64,000 nt of DNA. Source: Roseovarius bejariae (GTDB lineage: Bacteria; Pseudomonadota; Alphaproteobacteria; Rhodobacterales; Rhodobacteraceae). Position 1 is the first letter of the stretch. Every line of letters starts with the position of its first letter. Of this stretch, positions 18,223 to 26,581 are shown piece by piece. The stretch spans positions 682,402 through 746,401 of the forward strand of contig NZ_SZWE01000001.1 in assembly GCF_009669325.1 (NCBI RefSeq). The letters are read 5' to 3'. The notes below the pieces were generated by a model. The model saw only the letters and a list, made by a program, of their open reading frames with translations, was not told the DNA's origin and did no database searches. The translations under genes were made by a program, and so were the position numbers.

Positions 18223-18237
18223 GAACAAAAGGTGAAC
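18223..18237 (-). promoter_or_regulatory. LexA (SOS) box upstream of mmcB
   Basis: The plus strand reads GAACAAAAGGTGAAC, i.e. GTTC-N7-GTTC toward mmcB, the alphaproteobacterial LexA consensus direct repeat. It ends 12 nt before the mmcB ATG, where bound LexA would block transcription or initiation. Confidence 0.85.
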
Positions 18238-18468
18238 TCATGCAACCCCCGCCTGCCCCCTTGTCGGATGGGCGCAAAAGGCCTAGGTGCGAGGGTGTGG
18301 CGGGTGCTGCCCTTCTCGTGAACGGTTGCATTCCGGTGGCCTTAAGCAATTCCGAGGGAGCTGGCTCTGTCCTGGTCCTGGCCTGGTTACCTGGCGCCCA
18401 CCTGTACAAACAGGTCCTCGGGAATGAGAGAACCAAACGGTTGCGTGCGGGCCCGTCACACCCTTTGC

Positions 18469-18551
18469 CAAAACGTACGAGTCGTACGTTTTGTACGCGA
18501 GTTTCGTACAAAAATCAGCGCCCCGCCGAAGCGGGGCGTACGAGTTGTACG
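18469..18551. repeat. Cluster of GTAC-centred palindromes
   Basis: Three inverted repeats sit in 83 nt. 18469-18493 has 12-bp perfect arms around a single G (left arm CAAAACGTACGA). 18489-18513 is TTTTGTACG / CGTACAAAA with a 7-nt spacer, sharing TTTTG with the first. 18537-18551 is CGTAC / GTACG. Between the second and third lies a GC terminator stem. All share CGTAC cores, suggesting protein binding sites or a repeat element. Confidence 0.7.
18519..18538 (-). terminator. Rho-independent terminator of the 110-aa membrane protein gene
   Basis: Perfect stem CGCCCCGC / GCGGGGCG with a 4-nt loop. On the minus strand it is followed by CTGATTTTTG. It lies 43 nt beyond the stop codon of the gene at 18582-18914. 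Confidence 0.75.
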
Positions 18552-18581
18552 AAATTCCGGGATGTCGATCCGCTCAGAGGA

Positions 18582-18914
18582 TCACTTTTTCGACCAGAAC
18601 CCGCGGGCGCCGTCATCCGCCGGAACGGGGATGGTGGCATGTTCGCGCCGCATGACATGCTGACCCAGACCGCCGTGGTGATCGTCGTCATCGTCATCCT
18701 TGAGGCGCATGACCGCGATGCCGAATTGAACCCCGGCGAAAATGATCCCGTTGGAGATCCAGAGGATCAGTACGGCAAGCCAGCCCTTGTCCGAACTGGA
18801 AACCAGATGCCAGAGATTCGCGATATTGAACCAGAGCAGAAGCCCGACGAAGACCGCGGCGAGTCCGAAGCCGATGGCGACGTTCACGATATAAAGGCGG
18901 ATCAGTTTGGGCAT
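18582..18914 (-). CDS. Small membrane protein of unknown function
   Basis: A 110-residue protein with two transmembrane helices (residues ~8-30 and ~43-66, VAIGFGLAAVFVGLLLWF and WLAVLILWISNGIIFAGVQFG). A cytoplasmic tail carries a run of six Asp followed by HHGG and ends ARGFWSKK. The Asp/His patch could bind a divalent cation, but this is speculation. A terminator hairpin follows it. No family recognised with confidence. Confidence 0.75.
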   Translation of the reverse strand: MPKLIRLYIVNVAIGFGLAAVFVGLLLWFNIANLWHLVSSSDKGWLAVLILWISNGIIFAGVQFGIAVMRLKDDDDDDHHGGLGQHVMRREHATIPVPADDGARGFWSKK

Positions 18915-19077
18915 GGGAGACTCCCTTCTGCATCAACATGCCAAGTGTAACACAATTGAGATGCCTCTCAAGGGTGTGGACTGACATTGGTCGAAAGGTC
19001 GCGGCGGACAACCAGCCGGGCCAAGCCTGATTTCTCCGGGATTTCGTGCTATACTTTCCTATATCGGAGGTCCGTAA

Positions 19078-19611
19078 ATGTTCGATAAAGACGAATTCAT
19101 TTCTGACTGCCTTGATGCGGTCAAGCGGGAAACAACGCACAAGGCCGCAGCTGACGTCATGCGACGGGCCATGTCCGACCCGTCGGCGATTCTTGCAGCA
19201 CTGGGTGAGCCGACGGAACCCGGGATTACCCCGCTCTACCAGTCTTCCGAACTGACGATCGTTAATCTCGCCTGGAAACCTTCAACGACGATCCCCCCTC
19301 ACAACCACGAAATGTGGGCTGTCATAGGTATCTATGGCGGTCGGGAGGACAATATTTTCTGGCGGCGCGTCAAGGATCACCCGGACGGCTTGATCGAAGC
19401 CGCTGGCGCGAAGGCGTTGTCAACCGGCGATGTCTGCCCCATGGGGCCGGACATCATCCATTCGGTGACCAATCCCATCCCTCGCCTGACAGCGGCATTG
19501 CATATCTATGGAGGAGACTTCTTTGATACCGAAAGAAGCGAATGGGAGCCTGAGCGTCTAACCGAACATACACTCGATATCGAGGATCTGCGCGCGCGGT
19601 TTTCGGACTGA
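19078..19611 (+). CDS. Cupin-fold metalloenzyme, cysteine-dioxygenase-like
   Basis: A 177-residue protein of the predicted metal-dependent double-stranded beta-helix family related to thiol dioxygenases. The first cupin motif PHNHEMWAVIGIYGGREDN (residues ~79-97) supplies two His ligands. A second His lies in GPDIIHSV (~residue 128). The N-terminal ~50 residues are helical. A GGAGG lies upstream of the ATG. Substrate unknown; oxidation of a small thiol is the family expectation. It is separated from ribB by 189 nt. Confidence 0.8.
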   Translation: MFDKDEFISDCLDAVKRETTHKAAADVMRRAMSDPSAILAALGEPTEPGITPLYQSSELTIVNLAWKPSTTIPPHNHEMWAVIGIYGGREDNIFWRRVKDHPDGLIEAAGAKALSTGDVCPMGPDIIHSVTNPIPRLTAALHIYGGDFFDTERSEWEPERLTEHTLDIEDLRARFSD

Positions 19612-19800
19612 GGTCCAGGCGGTCACCGTCCTGTCCTGCTCCGCATCCCTGCCACGTCCTGCAATGTGTAGAGGTGTGGCGTACTGTCCATGTCTTTGCG
19701 CGCCACCGCACCAAAGCACCCTACCCTGCCACCATATCGCCTCTGGTCAAGGCAAGCGGGCTGCGCTATCCCGCCGCGTGAACGATGAAGGGAACGCCCG

Positions 19801-20952
19801 ATGTCCGAAAGTCAGCCATTCGAAAAGCCCGGCCCCGTGGAAGAGGGGCTTCGCGCCGCGATTTCCCCCACCGAGGAGATCATCGCCGCGGCACGCGCCG
19901 GCGAGATGTTCATCCTGGTGGATCACGAGGATCGCGAGAACGAAGGCGACCTGGTGATCGCGGCGGAGTTTGCCACGCCGGAGGCGGTGAACTTCATGGC
20001 GACCCATGGCCGGGGCCTGATTTGCCTGCCGATGACGGCCGAGCGGATCGGGCAACTGGGCCTGCCGATGATGGCGGTGAACAACTCGTCGCGGATGGAG
20101 ACCGCCTTTACCGTCTCGATCGAGGCGCGCGAGGGGGTGACCACGGGCATTTCCGCAGGCGACCGGGCGCGCACCATCGAGGTGGCGATCAACGAACAGA
20201 ACACGGCGGCCGAGATTGCCACGCCGGGGCATGTCTTCCCGCTGCGGGCGCGCAATGGCGGGGTTCTGGTGCGTGCGGGCCATACCGAGGCGGCGGTGGA
20301 TATCGCGCGGCTTGCGGGATGCAAGCCTGCCGGGGTGATCTGCGAGATCATGAAGGAAGACGGCTCCATGGCGCGTCTTCCCGACCTGGTGGAGTTCGCC
20401 AAGCAGCATGGCATGAAGATCGGCACGATCTCGGACTTGATCGCCTATCGCCACAAGCACGACAACCTTGTGCGCGAAGTGCGCCGTGAAACCGTGGCGT
20501 CCAGCCATGGCGGCGATTGGCAAATGCGCCTTTTCTCCGATCAGATCAGTGGCACCGAGCATGTCGTTCTGACCAAGGGAAACATCACCGATGGCGCGCC
20601 GGTTCTGGCGCGGACCCATGCGTTGAACGTTCTGGAGGATGTCTTGGGCGTGGGCCTGACCGGGGATGCGGGCCAGCCCACCGGCAAACTGGCCCGGGCG
20701 ATGGAAATCATCGCCGCCGAGGGACGTGGTGCGGTGTTCCTGTTCCGCCAGCCCCGACCCAGCCTTGCCAGCGAGATGGAAGAAGACGAAGGCCCGCGCA
20801 CCGTCAAGCACACCGGGCTTGGGGCGCAGATCATGTCGACCATGGGCCTGCATGAATTGATCCTGCTGACCGACAGCCCCGACACGCGGTATCTTGGGCT
20901 GGATGCCTATGGCATTTCGATCACCGGCACCCGCCCCATCAGCGAAGGATAA
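19801..20952 (+). CDS. ribB: 3,4-dihydroxy-2-butanone 4-phosphate synthase with degenerate GTP cyclohydrolase II domain
   Basis: A 383-residue RibBA-type protein. Residues ~20-225 form the DHBP synthase domain, with the acidic active-site loop [15 protein letters not shown] and the GHVFPLRAR motif. It makes the four-carbon riboflavin precursor from ribulose 5-phosphate. The C-terminal ~150 residues align with GTP cyclohydrolase II. The zinc-binding Cys cluster of active enzymes (HSECLTGD...RCDCG) is replaced by [14 protein letters not shown] with no cysteines, so this half is probably catalytically dead. It heads the ribB-ribH-nusB operon. Confidence 0.93.
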   Translation: MSESQPFEKPGPVEEGLRAAISPTEEIIAAARAGEMFILVDHEDRENEGDLVIAAEFATPEAVNFMATHGRGLICLPMTAERIGQLGLPMMAVNNSSRMETAFTVSIEAREGVTTGISAGDRARTIEVAINEQNTAAEIATPGHVFPLRARNGGVLVRAGHTEAAVDIARLAGCKPAGVICEIMKEDGSMARLPDLVEFAKQHGMKIGTISDLIAYRHKHDNLVREVRRETVASSHGGDWQMRLFSDQISGTEHVVLTKGNITDGAPVLARTHALNVLEDVLGVGLTGDAGQPTGKLARAMEIIAAEGRGAVFLFRQPRPSLASEMEEDEGPRTVKHTGLGAQIMSTMGLHELILLTDSPDTRYLGLDAYGISITGTRPISEG

Positions 20953-20956
20953 CCCC

Positions 20957-21502
20957 ATGGCCGATAGTGAATACACCCTGCCCCGCCCCGAGTTCGACCG
21001 CCCCGTGAAACTGTTGATCGTGGTGGCCCCGTTCTATCGGGACATCGCCGATATGCTGATCGAGGGGGCGCAGGCCGAAGTGGAGGCCGTGGGCGGCACC
21101 AGCGAGGTGATCGAGGTGCCCGGCGCGCTTGAGATCCCCACGGCCATCGGCATGGCCGAGCGGCTGAGCAATTTTGACGGTTATGTCGGTTTGGGCTGTG
21201 TCATCCGGGGCGAGACCACGCATTACGAGACCGTCTGCAATGACAGTTCGCGGGGGATCACGCTGCTTGGGTTGCAGGGCTTGAGCATCGGCAATGGCAT
21301 CCTGACCGTGGAGAACCGCGAGCAGGCTTTGGCACGCGCTGACAGCACCCGGATGAACAAGGGCGGCGGCGCGGCGGCTGCGGCCTTGCATCTGATCGCG
21401 CTCGCCCGTAAGTGGGGCGGCCAGCGGTCCGGCGTGGGGTTCAAACCCGCCCGCGATGAATACCGGCTGGCCGGTGATTTGAAGGACACACCCACGGCAT
21501 GA
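20957..21502 (+). CDS. ribH: 6,7-dimethyl-8-ribityllumazine synthase
   Basis: A 181-residue lumazine synthase, the penultimate step of riboflavin synthesis. It condenses the product of RibB with the ribitylamino-pyrimidinedione. Conserved features are VVAPFYRDIADMLIEGA, EVIEVPGALEIPTAIG and GCVIRGETTHYETVCNDSSRGI (catalytic His region). It starts 4 nt after the ribB stop and overlaps nusB by 4 nt. Confidence 0.96.
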   Translation: MADSEYTLPRPEFDRPVKLLIVVAPFYRDIADMLIEGAQAEVEAVGGTSEVIEVPGALEIPTAIGMAERLSNFDGYVGLGCVIRGETTHYETVCNDSSRGITLLGLQGLSIGNGILTVENREQALARADSTRMNKGGGAAAAALHLIALARKWGGQRSGVGFKPARDEYRLAGDLKDTPTA

Positions 21503-21981
21503 GCAGCGACGAGACCCAACTGTCTGGCAACATGAAGCGCAAGATGCGCTCGACCGCGCGGCTTTATGCCGTGCAGGCGCTTTTCCAGATGGAGCATTCC
21601 GGCCAGACGGTCGAAAAAGTGATTCACGAGTTCGAGGATCACCGTTTCGGCGCCCATTATGACGAAGGCGACATGGCCGAGGGCGACCAGCCGCTGTTCG
21701 AGCGGCTGATGCGCGATGCGGTGAACTGGCAATCCAGTATCGACCAGATGACCGACCGGGCCTTGGTGGCGAAATGGCCGATTGCCCGGATTGATCCCAC
21801 GCTGCGGGCCTTGTTCCGGGCGGCGGGGGCAGAGCTGACACAATCGGACACGCCGCCGAAGGTGGTGATCATGGAATTCGTGGATATCGCCAAGAGCTTC
21901 TACCCCGAAGGCCGTGAGCCGAAGTTCGTCAATGCCGTGCTGGACCACATGGCGCGCGAGGCGAGGCCCGAAGCGTTCTGA
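21499..21981 (+). CDS. nusB: Transcription antitermination factor NusB
   Basis: A 160-residue NusB, which with NusE (S10) binds boxA RNA and supports rRNA antitermination. It has the family N-terminus MRSTARLYAVQALFQMEHSG and the C-terminal VVIMEFVDIAKSFYPEGREPKFVNAVLDHMARE. The start overlaps the ribH stop as ATGA. The ribH-nusB linkage is conserved in many bacteria. Confidence 0.96.
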   Translation: MSSDETQLSGNMKRKMRSTARLYAVQALFQMEHSGQTVEKVIHEFEDHRFGAHYDEGDMAEGDQPLFERLMRDAVNWQSSIDQMTDRALVAKWPIARIDPTLRALFRAAGAELTQSDTPPKVVIMEFVDIAKSFYPEGREPKFVNAVLDHMAREARPEAF

Positions 21982-22037
21982 GGGGTGAGGGTATCGCCCC
22001 GTAAGACTTCTGGTTTCGACTGAATTTGCTGGGTGGC

Positions 22038-22115
22038 GGGTTTGAGCCCGTGTTGGGCAACCAATCGCGAAGGTCCAGCGCGGAATCAAGGCCGCAGGCC
22101 GCCGCGCATCGCCGC
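22038..22115. repeat. Dispersed intergenic repeat, copy A (78 bp)
   Basis: About 78 bp that recur in the same orientation at 60390-60467. The shared core includes GATCGCGAAGGTCCAGCGCG (copy A differs at the first base) followed by GAATCAAGGCCG and GGCCGCCGCGCATCG. Mismatches concentrate in the first 30 bases. It lies in the convergent gap between nusB and dusA. Confidence 0.8.
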
Positions 22116-22135
22116 TTTGTCATGCAAAGCCGCCC

Positions 22136-23149
22136 CTAGACCTGCACGCTTTGCTGTGAGACCTGAGCCAGCGCTTGCAGGACCAATTCAGGCCCCGCGC
22201 CGTCCCGCGTGGCCCCTTCGGACAGCACCCGCCGCCAGCCGCGTGCGCCCGGGCGGCCTGCGAAGAGGCCCAGCATGTGACGGGTGATCTGGTGGAGTTT
22301 GCCGCCCTGTGCGAGGTGATCCTCGATATAGGGCAGCATGGCGTGGACCACGGATTCGGGGCTGTCATGTGGCGGGCTATCGCCAAAGATAACGCGATCC
22401 GCCTGTCCCAGCACATCCCATGGCTGATGATAGGCGGCGCGGCCGAACATTACGCCGTCAAAGCCGGCCTCCAGCCAGTCGCTTGCCTGATCGAGGGTGG
22501 AAAGCCCGCCATTGAGGCTGAGGTGCAGGGCCGGGAACAGGCCCTTCATCCGCAGCGCGAGGTCATGGTCGAGCGGCGGGACATCGCGGTTTTCCTTGGG
22601 GCTGAGGCCCTGGAGCCATGCCTTGCGGGCGTGGATGGTGATGCGCCCCACCCCGGCGGCGGCGATGCGCGACAGGAATTCGGGCAGGACCTCTTCGGGG
22701 TCCTGATCGTCCACGCCGATGCGGCATTTCACGGTGACGTCGCGCGGTTGTGCCTCGATCATGGCGGCGCAGCATTCGGCGACAAGCCCGGGGTCTTTCA
22801 TCAGCACGGCACCGAAGGTGCCCGATTGCACCCGGTCCGAGGGGCAGCCGCAGTTGAGGTTGATCTCGTCATAGCCCGCCTCAAACCCCAGCCGGGCGGC
22901 CTGCGCCAGTTCGGCGGGGTCCGAGCCGCCCAGTTGCAGGGCGACGGGGTGTTCCGCCGGGTGGTAGTCCAACAGGTGCAACGCACCGCCGCGCACCAGC
23001 GCCGGGGCGGTGACCATTTCGGTATAGAGCAGCGCGTGGCGCGAGATCAGCCGGTGCAGGTAGCGGCAGTGCCGGTCGGTCCAATCCATCATGGGCGCGA
23101 CCGAGAGGCGCGCAGCGGTGGTGAGATTGGCGTGGTTCACAGTATTCAT
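22136..23149 (-). CDS. dusA: tRNA-dihydrouridine synthase DusA
   Basis: A 337-residue FMN-dependent enzyme that reduces uridines in the tRNA D-loop. It has the Dus N-terminus LSVAPMMDWTDRHCRYLHRL, the substrate/FMN region PVALQLGGSDPAELAQAARL, the catalytic-Cys motif INLNCGCPSDRVQ and ITIHARKAWLQGLSPKENR typical of DusA. The ATG at 23149 (MNTVNHANLTT) removes a 36-residue low-quality extension. It converges with nusB. Confidence 0.94.
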   Translation of the reverse strand: MNTVNHANLTTAARLSVAPMMDWTDRHCRYLHRLISRHALLYTEMVTAPALVRGGALHLLDYHPAEHPVALQLGGSDPAELAQAARLGFEAGYDEINLNCGCPSDRVQSGTFGAVLMKDPGLVAECCAAMIEAQPRDVTVKCRIGVDDQDPEEVLPEFLSRIAAAGVGRITIHARKAWLQGLSPKENRDVPPLDHDLALRMKGLFPALHLSLNGGLSTLDQASDWLEAGFDGVMFGRAAYHQPWDVLGQADRVIFGDSPPHDSPESVVHAMLPYIEDHLAQGGKLHQITRHMLGLFAGRPGARGWRRVLSEGATRDGAGPELVLQALAQVSQQSVQV

Positions 23150-23198
23150 CGCTTGGGTCCGGTGGCTTGCGTAGGCACGGGACCGGCCCGATGCCTGG

Positions 23199-23218
23199 CG
23201 GCCCCCCAGAGGGGGCCG
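23199..23218. terminator. GC hairpin between the first TRAP operon and dusA
   Basis: Stem CGGCCCCC / GGGGGCCG with loop CAGA, between the stop of the dctM gene (23265) and the dusA start. T-rich sequence follows only on the plus strand. Termination of the minus-strand TRAP transcript is inferred from position alone. Confidence 0.45.
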
Positions 23219-23264
23219 TTTGGCGGGCCTTTTACTGTGGAATGCCAGGGCAGGCAATCGGGTG

Positions 23265-24710
23265 CTAGACCTGACTGGGCAACCAGAGCACGATCCACGG
23301 GAAGGCCACCAGCCCGGCGATGGTCAGCGCGTCGGCGATGAAGAAGGGCATCACGCCGCGGAACACGTCCTGCACGCTGAGGTCATCGCGCACGCCCGCA
23401 ACCACGAAACAGTTGAGGCCGATGGGTGGGGTGATCAGGCAGAACTCGGCCATTTTCACCACGAGGATCCCGAACCAGATGGCGCACATCGGGCCGGACA
23501 TGCCGAAGGTGCTGTCGGCGGCGGCGACGTTCATGCCACCGTTGAGCGCCATGACGGCGGGAAAGACCACCGGCAGGGTCAGCAGCAACATGCCGATGGC
23601 ATCCATGAACATGCCCAGCACGGCATAGGCCAGCAGGATGCAGATCAGGATCAACATGGGCGACATGGTGAGCGAGGTGATCCAGTCTGCGAAGGCGCCG
23701 GGCAGGTCGGCAAAGCCGAGGAACCGGACGTAGATCAGAACCCCCCAGATGATGGTGAAGATCATCACGCTGAGTTTCGCGGTCTCGACAAGGGCCTCGC
23801 GGAACTCGCTCCAGCGCATGCCGCGATAAAGCGCCATGAGGAAAACGATGAAGGCGCCGATGGCCCCGCCCTCGGTGGGGGTGCCCCAGCTGTCGCCGCC
23901 AAAGGGGATGTCGATCACGCGGCTTCCGAGGGTAATTTCGCCGGGGATCGGATTGTAGACAAAGAACAGGATGATCACCACGACCGCCACGATGGGCAGT
24001 GCGGGCACCAGCGCCGAGAAACGTTCGCGCCATGTAAAGCCGCCCACGGCGGGGCCGAAGTTCTTGAGGGTCATGGCAAGGCCGATGATGATCGAGCCAT
24101 AGATGACCGCGGAAAAGGCCCCCGGCACGAAGCCCGCCAGCAAGAGCATACCGACGTCCTGCTCGACGATGATCGCGTAGATCACGAGAATCGCCGAGGG
24201 CGGGATGAGCGAGGCCAGCGTCCCGGCGGCGGCCACGACGCCCGCGGCGAAGCGTTTGTTATAGCCGATTTCCAGCATTTCGGGGATGGCGATCCGGGCA
24301 AAGACCGCCGAGGTGGCCACGGATGCCCCCGAGACAGCCGCAAAGCCGGCGGTGGCGAAGACGGTGGACACGGCCAAGCCGCCGGGCACCCAAGCGATCC
24401 AGCGTTTCGCGGCCTCGAACAGGGCCTTGGTCAGGCCCGCGTAATAGGCCATATAGCCGATCAGGATGAAGGTTGGGATCAGGCTCAGCGCCTGACTGGA
24501 GACCTTGGCGTGGGGCACCTGCCCCGCGATGCCGGTGGCGACACTGACGGCCCAGCCCAGTTCATCGCCCGAGAAATCCTTTTTCTCCCAGAAGATCAGG
24601 ACCAGCCCGACCAACCCCGCCAATGCGGCGGCAAAGGCCACGCGCATACCGAGGATCACCATGACCAGCAGAAAGCCGGTCACCCAAAGCCCTATTTCGA
24701 GTGCTTCCAT
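23265..24710 (-). CDS. dctM: TRAP transporter large permease (system 1)
   Basis: A 481-residue inner-membrane DctM-type subunit with about 12 helices. Typical motifs include FATAGFAAVSGASVATSAVFARIAIPEM, GTLASLIPPSAILVIYAII and the late FCLITPPIGLNCFVVAG. It couples the Na+ gradient to import of a solute delivered by the periplasmic DctP. The ATG at 24710 follows GGGCGGG; an in-frame ATG at 24734 overlaps the dctQ stop. Last gene of a dctPQM set whose substrate is unknown. Confidence 0.92.
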   Translation of the reverse strand: MEALEIGLWVTGFLLVMVILGMRVAFAAALAGLVGLVLIFWEKKDFSGDELGWAVSVATGIAGQVPHAKVSSQALSLIPTFILIGYMAYYAGLTKALFEAAKRWIAWVPGGLAVSTVFATAGFAAVSGASVATSAVFARIAIPEMLEIGYNKRFAAGVVAAAGTLASLIPPSAILVIYAIIVEQDVGMLLLAGFVPGAFSAVIYGSIIIGLAMTLKNFGPAVGGFTWRERFSALVPALPIVAVVVIILFFVYNPIPGEITLGSRVIDIPFGGDSWGTPTEGGAIGAFIVFLMALYRGMRWSEFREALVETAKLSVMIFTIIWGVLIYVRFLGFADLPGAFADWITSLTMSPMLILICILLAYAVLGMFMDAIGMLLLTLPVVFPAVMALNGGMNVAAADSTFGMSGPMCAIWFGILVVKMAEFCLITPPIGLNCFVVAGVRDDLSVQDVFRGVMPFFIADALTIAGLVAFPWIVLWLPSQV

Positions 24711-24723
24711 CGTCCCGCCCCCT

Positions 24724-25356
24724 TTAATCGTCATGCCCGGAGACCTGTTCGGCCTCCATCGCGGCTTGTGTGGCCACGTCGGCCATCAGCGGGACGGCGA
24801 CAGGCGTTTCGGTATTGCGCAGGAAGGCGCGGGTAAACCCCCAGAGTTGGAGGCAGAGCCGCGCCGCAAGCACGGTCAGCGCCATGGGCACGACCAGTTT
24901 GGCAGGCCAGATCGGCAGGCCGATGTCCATGGAGCTGTCACGGCTCCACATCGGTTGGCCGAAATCGAAGCTGCGGAGGAAGTGATCCCAACTGCCCTGA
25001 AGCAACAGGACCGCCACCAGCAGGATACCCAGCGTGGTCAGGATTTCCACGGCCCAGAGCGCACGGCCCCTGAGCGCGCCGACGACGATGTCCATACGGA
25101 TGTGCGCGCCCTCACGGCTAACGTAAGACACCCCGAAAACCGCGATGACCGGCATGAGTTGCTCGATCCAGTCGACGTATCCCGGCAAGGGGGCGTTGAA
25201 GAAGTTGCGCCCGCCCACCGAAACGACCGCCAGCAACATCAAGCTGAACACGGTCAGACCGCAGATCAGGATCATCAGGTATTCAACCCGCAACAGCCCG
25301 CGGTCGAGTTTCGACAGCGTGCTGTCATCGGACAGGACAAGAGAGCCTCCGGCCAT
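24724..25356 (-). CDS. dctQ: TRAP transporter small permease (system 1)
   Basis: A 210-residue DctQ-type membrane subunit with four predicted helices, starting at LMILICGLTVFSLMLLAVVSVGGRNFF and including the conserved acidic/His segment REGAHIRMDIVVG. It binds the large permease and is needed for transport. It lies 13 nt upstream of the dctM start and 93 nt downstream of dctP; the latter gap contains a strong stem-loop. Confidence 0.9.
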   Translation of the reverse strand: MAGGSLVLSDDSTLSKLDRGLLRVEYLMILICGLTVFSLMLLAVVSVGGRNFFNAPLPGYVDWIEQLMPVIAVFGVSYVSREGAHIRMDIVVGALRGRALWAVEILTTLGILLVAVLLLQGSWDHFLRSFDFGQPMWSRDSSMDIGLPIWPAKLVVPMALTVLAARLCLQLWGFTRAFLRNTETPVAVPLMADVATQAAMEAEQVSGHDD

Positions 25357-25404
25357 GGCGCACCTCCGTTTTTTCAGGACGAATCCAGGAAATTTGCACA
25401 GTTA

Positions 25405-25431
25405 CGCGGCGCGCCGGGATGGCGCGCCGCG
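25405..25431 (-). promoter_or_regulatory. Intercistronic stem-loop between dctP and dctQ (system 1)
   Basis: Perfect 11-bp arms CGCGGCGCGCC / GGCGCGCCGCG around GGGAT, 19 nt after the dctP stop. It is placed to protect or partially terminate the transcript after dctP and so give excess binding protein. Comparable stems occur at 31841-31868 and 55398-55422. Confidence 0.65.
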
Positions 25432-25449
25432 CATCGTGTCACATGCGGC

Positions 25450-26460
25450 TTAGTTGCCTTCGGCGATCATGCCTGTGACGAAATCGTAGAGTTCCTGTGC
25501 GGGCAGCCCGCGTTCGGTGTTCTCTTCGATCCATGCGGCGGCGGCCGGGTCAGCGGCGGCCTCACGGAAGGCGTTGATTTCCTCGTCGCCGAAGGTCACG
25601 CGTTCAATGCCGCGTTCGTCGAGGGCCGGGCCCCATGCCGCCATGGTTTTCTCGTTGTAGAAGGTGACGTAGTGATCCAGCGCGTCGTCGACCGAGCCCA
25701 TCAGGGCCTCGCGGTTTTCATCGCTGAGGTCGGCCAGCGCGTCGGAGTTGACCACGACCGGGCAGTTCACGGTGCCGGGGTTGAGGTTGGTTGTCCACCA
25801 TTCGCCGATCTCGATGGTGCCAAAGGCCATGTGGGCGTGGGGCGCGAAGCTGACGGCGCTGACGACGCCGGAATCCATGGCCTGACGCACTTCGGTGGCC
25901 GACATCGAGGTGGGCACCGCGCCGATGGTTTCCATCGCGGCGCCGATTCCGCCGGTGGCGCGCACGCTCAGACCTTCGAAATCGTCGAGGGTTTGCGGCG
26001 CATCGCCCATGCCGACAAGGTTGTACTGCGGCAGCGGCGAGGGCATCAGGAGCGTGGCGTTCCAGCGCGCGAGGTCTTCGACCGCGGCCGGGTGTTCATA
26101 AAGCGCTTGCGAGATTTTCACCTCTTGTTCAAGGCTTTGCACACCGAGGAACGGCAGTTCCAGAACGGTGATCGAGGGGTTCTTATCGGGGTGATACCCG
26201 GCGCAGAACTGGGCCATCTCGAAGGCGCCGATGGAGATGCCATCGAGGTTTTCGCGGTTCGTGCTGAGCCCGCCGTAGGAGATGTTCAGGGTGAAGTCGC
26301 CACCGCTGCGTTCCTCGACGAGTTCGGCCAGTTTCTCGACATGTTCGGTGAAAGCGCGGCGCTTGCCCCAGAGCGAGACGTTCCATTCGGTGGCCATGGC
26401 CTCGGTGCCGATGGTCAGGGCGAGCGTGGCCAGAGCCGTGCGGCTTAGAAACTTGTGCAT
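25450..26460 (-). CDS. dctP: TRAP transporter substrate-binding protein (system 1)
   Basis: A 336-residue periplasmic DctP-family protein with a signal peptide (MHKFLSRTALATLALTIGTEAMA). The mature chain begins TEWNVSLWGKRRAFTEHVEKLAELVEERSGGDF. The ligand region includes LSVRATGGIGAAMETIGAVPTSMSATEVRQAMDSG, with the conserved Arg that usually binds a carboxylate. GGAGGT precedes the ATG at 26460. The carboxylate ligand is unidentified. It follows the dctBD genes, which may regulate it. Confidence 0.92.
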   Translation of the reverse strand: MHKFLSRTALATLALTIGTEAMATEWNVSLWGKRRAFTEHVEKLAELVEERSGGDFTLNISYGGLSTNRENLDGISIGAFEMAQFCAGYHPDKNPSITVLELPFLGVQSLEQEVKISQALYEHPAAVEDLARWNATLLMPSPLPQYNLVGMGDAPQTLDDFEGLSVRATGGIGAAMETIGAVPTSMSATEVRQAMDSGVVSAVSFAPHAHMAFGTIEIGEWWTTNLNPGTVNCPVVVNSDALADLSDENREALMGSVDDALDHYVTFYNEKTMAAWGPALDERGIERVTFGDEEINAFREAAADPAAAAWIEENTERGLPAQELYDFVTGMIAEGN

Positions 26461-26559
26461 GATTACCTCCCTAGTTGTCATGCGTATGTATGATGATCGG
26501 GAGTATCGGCCCTCGGGGCAAGCCTGTTTATGAAGAATTCCGCGCCTTGGCCCGCATTG

Positions 26560-26581
26560 GCCCTGCGGATTTCCGCAGGGC
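26560..26581 (-). terminator. Hairpin at the 3' end of dctD
   Basis: Perfect 10-bp arms GCCCTGCGGA / TCCGCAGGGC ending at the dctD stop codon. No T-run follows on the minus strand, so it could be an attenuator or RNA-stability element between dctD and dctP rather than a full terminator. Confidence 0.5.

Larger units (their letters stand above)
18238..18581. other. Non-coding stretch between mmcB and the 110-aa membrane protein
   Basis: 344 bases without a credible gene; open frames here have atypical composition and no ribosome-binding sites. It holds the LexA-controlled mmcB promoter side, an ACCTGT-ACAA-ACAGGT palindrome at 18400-18415, a cluster of GTAC-centred palindromes at 18469-18551 and a terminator hairpin. 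A small RNA is possible but unproven. Confidence 0.6.

Noticed and set aside
18240..18950. Plus-strand frame of 236 codons across the palindrome region and the membrane protein gene
   Set aside because: Composition is atypical, it crosses a terminator hairpin and palindromes, and it runs opposite a gene with clear membrane helices.
19612..19800. Possible FMN riboswitch upstream of ribB
   Set aside because: I looked for the conserved AGGGCAGGG and CCCACCGGCGGT elements and found neither in the 189-nt leader.
23220..24836. 538-codon plus-strand open frame opposite the system 1 dctM gene
   Set aside because: His/Gln/Asp/Gly-rich low-complexity translation with no domain. It mirrors the codon bias of the membrane-protein gene on the other strand.
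26461..26580. Sigma-54 promoter upstream of the system 1 dctP
   Set aside because: No TGGCAC-N5-TTGC-like sequence is present on the minus strand, in line with the missing GAFTGA loop of the neighbouring regulator.
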